Source: Vermamoeba vermiformis (lineage: Eukaryota > Tubulinea > Echinamoebida). Taken from it: a DNA stretch of 64,000 bases. The stretch is taken from positions 1 through 64,000 of the forward strand of contig JBEWZL010000246.1 of the NCBI GenBank assembly GCA_045837725.1, written 5' to 3'. This document shows positions 8,910-19,772 of this stretch, piece after piece (the stretch's first letter is position 1; each line of letters begins with the position of its first letter). Made by a program: the position numbers and the translations under genes. Under the pieces are notes generated by a model, which saw nothing but the letters and a program-made list of their open reading frames with translations, did no database searches and had not been told where the DNA came from.

Positions 8910-11740
8910 CTACAGCGCATTTTTCTCTTTTTCGACCTCGTGTTTTTCTTTGAGCCATTTTTCAATCAACTGAGCGACTTTTTGCAATGTAATTGGCTTG
9001 GTCACAAAATCGTCCATGCCCGCTTCATAGCACTTGTCTTGATTTGTCTCGATAGCGTTAGCTGTGATTGCAATAATGGGCACTCGGTCCCTCCAATATG
9101 GCATGCTGTTTTTGTCGAGGGCCTTCATTAAGCGAGTGCATGTCGGGTGATGCGCCCAAGGAATTTCTCCGCCGGCTAGCGGCGAATTCCTGTTCTTTTT
9201 CACGAATGAACCGAGTGGCCTGATAACCGTCGACTTCGGGCATTTGACAGTCCATCAGGATCAGGTCGTAGGGCTTTTCTCCGGCCGTTTTTGATCGTAC
9301 GAACTCCGTCACGACTTGATTGCCGTTCTCGACCGCTGTCACTTGATGTCCAAGTTTGTTTAACAACGCCACGAGTAACATGCGATTGACTGGATGATCT
9401 TCTGCAACGAGCAAACGGCCCGTAATGCCTGCCAAGTTTTCAAATGACAATGAATTAGGTTTGTTCTCTGAAGTAAATCGTTAGTCACGAATTCTACTTC
9501 GGTAACAGAAAAACTTACGCTGAGATTTAACTTGGTCGTTTACAGGCTTTTCGGGCGTCATATTAGGAGTGAAGTTCGCGTTGAATTTTTCTTTTAGATG
9601 CGCACATCGTTCTTCGGACAAGTGATACGGATGTTCAACAAGTGGGATCTGAAACCAAAATGTCGCACCTTTGCCTTCATCGCTTTCTACGTCAAGCTTT
9701 CCGTTCATTAAATTGACTAACTTGTCGCAAATAGACAGTCCCAAGCCTAAACAAATCATTAGCTACTGTGCGTGTTGATGAGATAAAGTGTCACGTCAGA
9801 TATATCCGATATTCGTGAACGGTAAGGCTTGAAAATTAGAATATTTCGTAAATTATCCTTCAGACTGAAATCGATTTGACACGCGTGGCGAAATTCAAAG
9901 TAGATTTCTCGACGCGGTTATACTGTTCTGTGAAACATAAAGCTATTTCTAGCGCAACCGAAACACACCTGTGCCGCCATATCGCCTCTTCGTACTCGGT
10001 GTAGCTTGCGTAAATGGTTCGAATAGAATCCTCTGCACTTCTTTTGATATGCCAATTCCGCTGTCAGTTACTGAAAATTGAACTGTATGAAATTGTCGCG
10101 CCTCAGCACCGGCTATTAACGGATATTAGTACATTGAAGGTGCTTTTCGATAATCACTGACCTGCAATAACGTTTTCGCTCGACCGCTTTGAGACCAATG
10201 GTGCAGGTTTTGGCGACGAGCTGTTAGACTTAGGGGCCGCCAACACTTTTTGTAGTTTCACCGATACACTTCCTTTGTCGGTAAACTTCACGGCGTTAGA
10301 TAACAAATTGAGCAATACTTGAGCAATTCTTGTTGGATCGCCTTCAAAGTTGTCGGGCACATTTTCTGCAATATCGACCAGTAATTGGACTCTATCGGCC
10401 TTCTTTTGCAATTGTAATAGTGGCTTGATGATATTAACTTGTTCATATACGAGTGCCTTAATGTTGAACGGTATACACTCCAGATCCATTCGCCCAGAAT
10501 CAATACGCGAAAAATCAAGAATTTGATTGATAATCGTCAAAAGAGACAGTGCTGGTATTGTAAATTAATAAAAATATTGTTAATAAAGAATATTCTTACC
10601 TGAAGTATGGATTGACTCAACGTACGTCAGATGTTGGGGATCGAGCGCTGGATTGGTCGAATGTAATACTAATTCAGCGAGACCCATAATTCCGTTCAAT
10701 GGTGTTCGCAGCTCGTGACTAACATTAGCAAGAAAAATTGACCGCAGCTTCGCTGTCTCTCGTGCACTTTTTTCTTTGATGGCGAGTTCAGCGGCCTCTT
10801 TACGCGTTGTTATGTCAACTCCTATGCACACCACTCCGACGATCTTTCCTGATCTATCCCGCTTAGGCGAGTAGAACTATATAATAAGATAAGTATGTGC
10901 TTCAAATATAAACAAAGGGTAACGTACCAAGTCAAAGTAACGTCCTCCCCACTGCTGATCTTTTTGCGTTGGTGACTCGCCTCTCATTGCTTGTCGTGTG
11001 CACTCTGCTATCTCCGGCGTGTCTTGTGTAATGTCAAAAATACATTTGCCAATAAACCATTCGGGATAAGTCCCCGTGTGCTCGATAATTTTGCCTTTGT
11101 ACATCGTGTAAATACCGTTCATGTCTGCAGCCCAAATTGCTACAGGAGCATGATCGATAACTGTAAGAAGCTGATCCTCGAGCTCTTTTGCTTTTTCCTC
11201 GGCTACTTTCTAAAATAAATTCAATTAGTTTTATTTACCAAAATTAGAAAAATGTTCTTATTTCAATTAACTAAAATAGCTTGCGTTTTGAAAGATTGCT
11301 CTGTAATTGCTTTGATCCTCACGCCATTAATTCTATGCAATACTTACTTGATCATGAATATCGGTAATTGTTCCAATAAAATATTTGACGGTTTGCGTGT
11401 CATCCGTTCGGACAATTGAACAACGAGCCAAAAACCATCGATACATTCCATCGTGGCGTTTCAATCGATAATGAAGTACTGGTTTTGATCCTTTGTGCCA
11501 TTCATTGACAATATCGAGCGTTGCTGCAATGTCCTCCGGATGGATGCAGTTCCACGCGCCATTTTCGACTACCAGTTTTTGAAAAGTGTCTCCAAAATAA
11601 TCCAAATACGTCTGATTGACCCATACAATATCTCCGTCGGGTCTCATAACCCAAACCATTTCAGACAAATGGTTGAGGATCTCCAAAAATTCAAGATCCG
11701 CCGGGATACTGTCCAAAGTGCTTTTGCTCGGTGTGGACAT
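8910..11740 (-). CDS. PAS-PAS hybrid sensor histidine kinase
   Basis: About eight exons. Two PAS domains come first ([20 protein letters not shown] and [14 protein letters not shown]). The kinase core follows: H-box [15 protein letters not shown] with the phospho-acceptor His, N-box [21 protein letters not shown]1 DSGIGIS, F-box ILFEPFTQ and G2 [13 protein letters not shown] receiver domain ends it, with [10 protein letters not shown], phospho-Asp in [14 protein letters not shown] and TKP near the end. No membrane segment is visible, so it is probably a cytosolic phosphorelay sensor passing phosphate from His to its own receiver Asp and on to an HPt protein. Within the receiver, between about 9205 and 9110, the reading frame changes between [15 protein letters not shown] and [10 protein letters not shown]. 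No convincing intron restores it, so a one-base indel, an assembly error or an unusual intron is possible. All catalytic motifs are present. Confidence 0.9.
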
Positions 11741-12178
11741 TGCTTAGCTTAGAATACCTACTATAAATATGATTTTAGAATGCTTCTGGGATTGGTTCAC
11801 CGAGAAGTTGGATTTCGAGTTGATCCTTTTTGTTTCCTGATTGAGTTTAAATTTTAAGCGTAGATAATATTTCTTGTATATTTTTTCTTTTAATGCTATG
11901 TAACTTGAATTTACCAACCGGTGTCAAGCAAACGAATAATTGCAAATCCATAAATTTGTAGAATTTGCTAGCGATCGTGATTACAGTAATGTAATTAAAA
12001 GTCTATATTTAATAAAATTTAGCGATAGAAACACCCGAAAACGCTTACCTAGGAAGATCCAAGCTGATTATTCAGTGCTGTCCTAGTAGGATAATTATTG
12101 TCCGGAGCTATGATTCAATAAAGCTCGTGTTGTTGCTATGTTGAAATAGAGTGGCAAATAAACGCCCCTCCTCGTAAC
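11741..12178. other. Intergenic between two minus-strand genes
   Basis: AT-rich. It should hold the histidine kinase promoter and the 3' end of the cofactor E-like gene. I searched it for the missing C-terminal part of cofactor E on the minus strand and saw no matching leucine-rich or ubiquitin-like coding segment. Confidence 0.5.
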
Positions 12179-13418
12179 CTAGAAACCATGCGAAAATTCC
12201 GGCGGAAGTTTTCCTAATTTGGTAATTTCAGACCAGCTCTCAAATGCATTATCAGACATATTAAGCGTCGTTAAGTGATCGAATCCGGTGATAAACTCTT
12301 CAGCGGCATCAATGGTTTTGAGATTATTCTTGCCCAAGTGCAGCTCTTGCAAGTTTGGGAACGAATATTTCAACTTGTCCATTTGTTGCCACGTCATCGC
12401 ACAATCGTTGAGCACTAATATAGTGACAGTGCTGAACACTACATTAGCTGGCAATTCTTTTTGCATTTCTACGAGTCGACACGACGTCAAGTTCAGCGTG
12501 GTGAGCTGCGGGAAATTACTCGCGATGCCGTGCAGTGTGTGATAATCTGATATTAAATTCGCTGATAAATCGACTTCGGTAATACCTAAACTGTAATCAA
12601 TAACTGAAAAACAACGAAATCTGCAAGCAATGCATGTATGTCCGAAGGGCACTTACTTTCGCCGATCTGTTTCAGAAGTGGATCGTGCGCTTGTAAGTGA
12701 TGCGACACATTATACTGATGCAGTGAGATACACTTGAGATTGTTAGGCACGGTGACTTTGAGCGTCGAGTCGCTCTTTTTGAAGCTAAAGGTCGCTTGTG
12801 TTGCGGCACTTTCGCGAGTAAATAGCAACACGTCTTTGCCGCCATTAAACTCTCCTAGTGAACTCTCTTGAATATGACTCTCTTCGTTTTGTTGCGTCTC
12901 TGTTTGATACTTTGCTAAAAAGCCTACATATGTAATTTAAGTATTTTTTGAAGCTTGGAAAGTGTCCAGCTGGATCTACCTTGTAAAAATGATATTCCGC
13001 CAGTAACTTGTTCAATTGGTATAAACGATCCTTTGGAGCCTTCTGGGACATTGAAATATTGCTCGCCTGCAATTTGTAAAACGTGAGTACGCTGATCAAG
13101 CAAAAACTCTGATCGAGCAAAAAAAAATACATTACCGTTCACTGAACCATTATTTAGACCCCAATCTGATTGATCCATTAATATTCCCGCATACTGTTGG
13201 GATGCAGGCTTATCCTAGTATAAATGTTAGTTTGTTCCCTAGGTAACACGCATGCATAATTTTTAAAATTTCTAAATTGATTTTCGTGCCTTAATATTGC
13301 CTATGTATTTGCACCACCCTCGTCTACCATCTTTTTTCACCGCAACTCGAAAGTTTAATGTTACTGGCAGATCTGAAAAAAATTGTTCCAGTAGCAAATC
13401 TGTCGCATTTTTTTGCAT
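12179..13418 (-). CDS. Tubulin-folding cofactor E-like, lacking the C-terminal ubiquitin-like domain
   Basis: The likely start at 13418 (MQKNATDLLLEQF) leads into a CAP-Gly domain: RRGWCKYIGNIK, then YAGILMDQSDWG and NNGSVNG, then EQYFNVPEGSKGSFIP. Between GNIK and DKPAS the intron seems to begin GC rather than GT (GC-AG). Leucine-rich repeats follow: ITEVDLSANLISDY, LTTLNLTSCRLVEM, LQELHLGKNNLKTID and LTTLNMSDNAFESWSEITKLG. This order is that of TBCE, which helps fold and dissociate alpha/beta-tubulin. The frame ends at 12179 just after KLGKLPP, where TBCE normally continues with more repeats and a ubiquitin-like domain. The product is therefore about 320-340 residues instead of about 500. 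It may be a genuine short paralogue or a truncated gene. Its start region lies only 132 bp from the divergent UBC13 gene. Confidence 0.75.
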
Positions 13419-13550
13419 TTGTGCAGCTAATATTATACAAATACACTAAAATAGATAAGTGCTCAGTGTATGTCAATCTGTTGACTAAAAATAATTATGC
13501 ACGAAACGCAAACCAATTTTATTCTTTCACACGCGAGCAGAGCACAACGA
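13419..13550. promoter_or_regulatory. Short divergent promoter region (TBCE-like / UBC13)
   Basis: Only about 132 bp separate the two predicted start codons, so both genes probably share a bidirectional promoter. No individual element is defined here; AT-rich with no clear TATA box. Confidence 0.45.
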
Positions 13551-14578
<1,028 letters not shown>

Positions 14579-14929
14579 ATGTGACTCCGCATGAAATATA
14601 GCTTTACTGTTGGTACAGAGCGGTAAAGTTATGACTAGATCCAACGACAAAATATTTTTTAACTTGCAAGTGTACAAAGTGTAATAATGTTCGATAAATA
14701 ATTAGGACAATAATAAACGCGCTGTCCAATAGATAACGAATATAACAATGTAGCGATATACTTAACATTTCTGGAACAATGCGCGGGGTAATTGAATTAA
14801 ATAGTTACCTCTATATCGCCTACTAATCAAGGGATGATTTATCACCATTCAACTCGTATCGTTTATCACACAACTGCCTTTAAGCCGTTCTAGCATTAAA
14901 ATAGGTACGTGCACCATATCCACATCGTA
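14579..14929. other. Intergenic, no gene seen
   Basis: AT-rich sequence between the UBC13 stop and the stop of a minus-strand coding segment, so two genes converge here. No RNA gene or repeat recognised. Confidence 0.5.
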
Positions 14930-15346
14930 CTACGTTTTAACCTTCAGTTCCTTGTAATAGAGATTCTTGGCATTGTTTCTCATGGCGCGAGTTCCTTTGA
15001 AGTGAATCAAGGAGCCGACCCAGGCTTCTAGGCCCGAGGCATCCTGCAAGATCACTGAGCTGAGCGAGGTATTACAACACGCTGTACGTACAAGGTAAGT
15101 CTACCCATCACTCCTTCAGCAGGCTTTATTCCTGAAGACTTCAGTCCCTCCAATCGCCTGCAAACAGCCGCACCAAGCAGCTCCCTGATGTTGATGCTAT
15201 TGTCATCGGCCTTACACGATAAATGGAGCTCTACAAAGACGTCCGATCCGTTGGATGCAGCTGCAATTCTGAACTGGAATGTTCAGCGAAGAGTAACTCG
15301 CTTCTTGGACCTCTACGATTGGTCGGGAATAGTAAGTGCACCACAT
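14930..15346 (-). CDS. Small unrecognised protein, about 100 residues
   Basis: Not covered by long open frames but coding-like. The last exon (15043-14930) reads DASGLEAWVGSLIHFKGTRA and then MRNNAKNLYYKELKVKT before a stop. It is preceded by a clean acceptor (cttgcag). An upstream exon (about 15273-15112) reads FRIAAASNGSDVFVELHLSC, then INIRELLGAAVCRRLEGLK. A possible start is the ATG at 15346 (MWCTYYSRPI). The 37-70 nt introns needed have weak donors, so exon ends are provisional. The composition is that of a compact soluble protein with a basic C-terminus. I do not recognise the family. Plus-strand open frames across it look like shadows. Confidence 0.4.
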
Positions 15347-15429
15347 TTCAGGAGTTTAATTTAATTCCGAACTCCAATTTTAGGAAGGAAAAATGTGATC
15401 TACAGGACGGAAACCTGTCAGGTGGACAG

Positions 15430-15437
15430 ATATAAAA
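15430..15437 (+). promoter_or_regulatory. TATA box of the secreted-protein gene
   Basis: ATATAAAATC about 50 bp before the ATG at 15484, the clearest core-promoter match in this part of the window. A short AT-rich leader follows. Confidence 0.6.
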
Positions 15438-15483
15438 TCAAAGCTTGGCATCGTTTTATTCGTAATACAACAACATAGACAAC

Positions 15484-16448
15484 ATGCGAGCCCTTATTTA
15501 TTTTACCGTAGCACTTTCAATCGTCTGTTTGGCTCACGGATTCGGCAAGGATCTGATCCACTCTGCTGGTGCTCAAGAGCCATTGCCTACTACTACCAAT
15601 GCTGCATCTGCCGCTGGGTGGGTGAGATCTAACTCCCCGTGCATTCCTTCCATCGGCCAAGCGTGGAACAAGAAGCACCCGTACCCAACTACATCCCATC
15701 CAATGACGCTTTACTTCGCTGCCAACGGCCAAATTAGTGGCTTTGGTACCGACCTATTTGGCGACGTGCCTGATTTATGGTACCTTCGCGGCTACTACGT
15801 TTACATCGACGAGGGACAATACCGCATCAAAGTTGCAACTCGATCAGCGGACACAAATATGTGCACTGTGAAGACTGCCTTCTCAGAGCCTATTGGAGAT
15901 CGTATTGTTATCCACCCCGATGGTATTAACCACCGCATTCCTCCTAACGAAGATGACGCTGCTGCGAAAAAATGGTCTCGCGGTGCCTGCTTGGATGGAA
16001 TGGGCCGTCATTGGGAATATGACTTGGTCTCTGCCCCTGCTATTGTAAGGAATATTCTATATTTGATTGTCTTATTCTTATACTTATGCTTATACTTCTA
16101 TTTACTGCAGTCTTACAACGTATCCACTTTGTTGCCTGTTGTTCCAATGTACGATCTGAACGGCAATCTCAACGTCATCTTCTTTGCTTCGAGCAGCGTT
16201 CAGCAAGGTCTGTTCAGCAACAACCAGTGGGGTAAGTGGTTGAAATCACAAGTGCTGATCCGTCCGTTTATCCCTACCAGACTCGAATGCTAACGTTACA
16301 TAACTATATTATAGACGTCATCCCCATCAACGGTTATTTGTTCTGCAAGAACTTCTGTGGTACTTGTGGCTGGAGCAATTTGTCATTTTGGAGCACTATG
16401 CACGTCTGGTTCGGCACTACCTCTCTGAAGTGCCCTTCTACTTGTTAA
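15484..16448 (+). CDS. Secreted cysteine-containing protein of unknown function
   Basis: Three exons: 15484-16044, 16111-16231 and 16315-16448, about 270 residues. It begins with a typical signal peptide (MRALIYFTVALSIVCLAHG). The mature part is rich in Trp, Tyr and Gly (WVRSNSPCIPSIGQAWNKK, LYFAANGQISGFGTDLFG, DLWYLRGYYVYIDEGQYRI). It ends in a Cys cluster, FCKNFCGTCGW and CPSTC, suggesting disulfides in an extracellular beta-rich fold. No catalytic motif is recognisable. A TATA box close to the start suggests strong or regulated expression. Introns read through would add stops or frameshifts, supporting the join. Confidence 0.8.
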
Positions 16449-16610
16449 ATAGCATTGTAGCACATGTTAATATGTTTTTTAACGATATAAAAGGATTACA
16501 GATCCTTCAAATCAAAAGCACGTGATTTTGTGACCCAACAAAAATGCACGCCGGCATTATTTTTGCTATCTGAACAAATATCAACACTATCTGCAGCAAC
16601 AGTTTGAATA

Positions 16611-18297
16611 ATGGCCAGCAACAAATTTCGTAGCGTGTTGAGACCGGATTTGTTCAAAGATCAAGTTATTTTCGTTACTGGAGGCGGTACCGGTATTGGC
16701 CGTGCATGTGCTCATGAATTGGCCGCGTAAGTTTTCTATATTAAGCGATGAAATTCGATTTTCCCAGCTGCATCCGGTCGCAAACCGAAAAAAAATAGGC
16801 AAAAAATTATTACTTCCGTATTTCCTGTCTGCGGATATTTATATACATTACGGGCAGATTTCTTATCAATAAGAAAATAATAAATAATGAAACGTTTTTT
16901 CCTGCTGATATTGATAAATCTTTTGGTTTCAGGTTGGGCGCGACGGTAGTTATTGCAGGACGTAATATAGACTCACTGAAGACAGTAGTTAATGAAATTA
17001 CTCAACTTGGAGGCAAGGTAAGAAACTAGATTTGATCCGGATCTTGTCGCACGATTTTAACTTGAATAAGGCTGATTATAGACAAATGAACATTAGAAAC
17101 GAAGCTGAAGTTAATAAAGTGGTCGATGACATCGTCAAAACGCACGGAAAAATCAACGGTCTAGTGGTACGTTCGTAATCCGAATCCATTCAATTTCTAA
17201 AAATTGCTCAATGTAGAATTCAAATCAATATACTGCTATTTATATTAACTGCATATGCTATTAGAACAATGCTGGAGGTCAATTCCCTTCGCCAGTTGCA
17301 AATATGTCTTCAAATGGCTGGAAAACTGTTATTGACTTAAATGTTAATGGTACGCTTTAAAAACAAGTATAAATACCTTATAGGGATATAATAATATAGT
17401 GTAGTATCAATGTGTTAATGGTCTGTTTATAGGAACGTTTTACGTTACAAAGGCAGTCTTTCGAGCGTGGATGGAGGAACACGGTGGATCCATCGTCAAT
17501 ATTATTGCCGACATGTTCAATGGCTTCCCTATGATGGCACACACTGGTGCAGCACGTGCAGCGGTACAAAACCTTACCATGTCGCTCGGTGTTGAGTGGG
17601 GCAAGTACGGCATCCGAGTCAACGCGATCGCGCCAGGAATTATTTTGAGCTCAGGAATGAAGAACTACCCTGATGCCCTTATCGATGGCGTTGTTAAGAA
17701 CTCGACGGGGGTAAGTACTGATCATTATAATAATGTGTCTTAATCACAATGAAATTTTTGGTACAAAAGTACTTTAGCAAGATCCAAACTGACCTGAGGA
17801 GGGGTTACTAAATATGTTATTAATATCATACTAATCATATGATGTTCGTAGGTCCCAGCCGGCCGTTACGGCACAGAGAGTGAAGTGTCGAGTGCAGTGG
17901 CCTTTTTGTTGAGTGAAGGTGCCGCGTACATCACCGGCGCTACTTTGCGCGTGGACGGTGGATCATCGTTGTTGAAACGTAAGCAGCATAATATATAATT
18001 GTACTATTGTCATATATATGAGGCACGATCCGAACTCCGAAAAAAATTTTTGTACTTGGCTGGATCTGCGTATCTTTTGGCTCGACCGAACAATCTATCG
18101 AAATTATTCATTTTTGCGACAAAATTGTTGTATTTATAGTACTTATACTAGTAATTATAGGCACTGAGTTTGCGGAGACGATTTTGCCGAAAGAAGCCAA
18201 GATCCAAGGCTACAACGGCTTCCCCTCGCATTTGAAGCCCGACATTCCCGTCAAATTGCAGCAATTATTTGATGATATGACGCGTGCTAAATTGTAG
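16611..18297 (+). CDS. Peroxisomal trans-2-enoyl-CoA reductase-like SDR (PECR type)
   Basis: Seven exons (16611-16726, 16933-17017, 17071-17166, 17265-17349, 17433-17710, 17852-17978, 18161-18297) encode about 300 residues. The NADP-binding glycine motif is TGGGTGIGRA, with NNAGGQFPSP next. The place of the classic YxxxK catalytic pair reads AHTGAARAAVQNLT, as in PECR, which also lacks the usual tyrosine at this spot. IRVNAIAPG and GATLRVDGGSS follow. The last three residues are AKL, a type 1 peroxisomal targeting signal, as in human PECR. The family reduces trans-2-enoyl-CoA with NADPH in peroxisomal fatty-acid chain metabolism. The combination of the unusual active-site sequence and AKL makes this assignment better than a generic SDR. 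Confidence 0.85.
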
Positions 18298-18477
18298 AAT
18301 AGAAGTTAAAACTCGACTTGAACCACTTAGATTTGATACTCGACTTCTTAGCCTGAGCAACGCAGGTAACTTACGTCATTGCTTAATGATATTATTATTA
18401 GTATCATATATATGTGAGGGAAATTTAGGCGATTTGATTTGTGCGAGGTGCGCAGTCAATTTTACTATTGTTGGCCA

Positions 18478-19655
18478 ATGAACAACACAAGTATGGCGCG
18501 CACAAGTGTTGGGGCAATCATGCTGCTATTTATAATATCTATTAGTGCAGATCAATACAGATTTATGGCGTTCAACGTCGGCAATACAGATCTGTTCGGA
18601 TGTCACAAATCCAAACTTTGCGATCCGATTGCAGCTAACGATGTGTATGATTTGGTAGCAAAATATCAACCCGATGTGATATTATTCAGCGAATTATGCG
18701 ATTCTAATCAATTAATGAAGAGTTCTACTGGCTGCTCGAGGTAAATTGAAACAGATCTTGCCCGCACAAACTTTTTCTCCGGTCAAATCAGCTATTTAAT
18801 TTTCAACTATTGTTATAATTATTGTTCATTCTTACTATAATATTAAAATAGCACTCCGAGCGGTCCTGTTGTCAATTCTGCGATTTATGACGGCTGCAGT
18901 TTGTTCGCCGATCGAACATGGAAATCACGAGTGCGTTGTTTGGAAGAGAAATCTATTCAAATTAATAAACACCGACTACTTGACGTTCCCTAACTGCAAT
19001 AATGATTTCACCGTTGTGAGAGCCTCGCTGAAGGCCTTAAACGCGTCGAATCCAAGGTACGTGTGGTTCCCTGACATACATCACCACACCAGTATTAACG
19101 TTAATTAGATCCAGTGTATTTCATGCCGTAGCAACGCATCCGCCTTCATTGGCCTCGGCGATCTTTCAGCCCTCATGCTCACTAACAAAGAACGCACACG
19201 GTAATACTCTCTTCGCAACTTTACGGTCATTAACCATTAATTTGCAGCGATCTGGTCGTGGTTGAACAGCACAGTCTCGTTTAACGAAAACATAATTATT
19301 GGAGGAGACTGGAACGAAAAATTCGACGTAATTAAGCCGACAATTCAACCTACGATATGGCAGGTAAGTAAAAGAAATCTATTTCAGGGTTTCAGGACTC
19401 ATTTCGAGTTTAAAGGTTGTCTACGCTGCGTACCAAAACGGCATCTACTGGAATCAAAACCAGAACACGGATGTAATAACCGGTGGGGGTTATTTCTCGC
19501 GCTATTATGACCACTTGTTCGCCAACTTCGGTACTAAAGTAACTAATACATTCGTTTGGGGTGCTGCTGTTGGTTCGAACCAAGATCCGAACAGAATTCC
19601 ATTGCCGCCATACTTCGATCACTCGTTCATTTTCACCGACATCGCATTGCAATAA
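18478..19655 (+). CDS. Secreted endonuclease/exonuclease/phosphatase-fold protein
   Basis: Starts with a signal-like segment (GAIMLLFIISISADQ). EEP superfamily motifs come in order: FMAFNVGN (metal-binding Asn), ILFSELCD (metal-binding Glu), VATHPPS, IIIGGDWNEKF (Asp-x-Asn) and YFDHSFIFTD (terminal Asp-His). The final exon reads VVYAAYQNGIYWNQNQN. The fold covers DNases, phosphodiesterases and sphingomyelinases; substrate cannot be told. The reading frame of the exon starting at 18852 (STPSGPVVNSAIYDGCSLF) does not match its downstream half (VVRASLKALNASNP, before 19057). A missed intron starting near 18929 (gtgcgt) or a one-base difference must lie between. The stop overlaps AATAAA (19654-19659), an evident poly(A) signal. 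The gene converges on the adhesin gene with only 117 bp between stops. Confidence 0.7.
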
Positions 19656-19772
19656 TAAAGCACTGAGTTAGTATTAATTTAATTTATTGAATTACGGTAC
19701 AATTGATTTCGCATTTGATATGATTATAATAATACAGGGATACCTAACAAACTAAGTAGAGCTTTGAACGCT

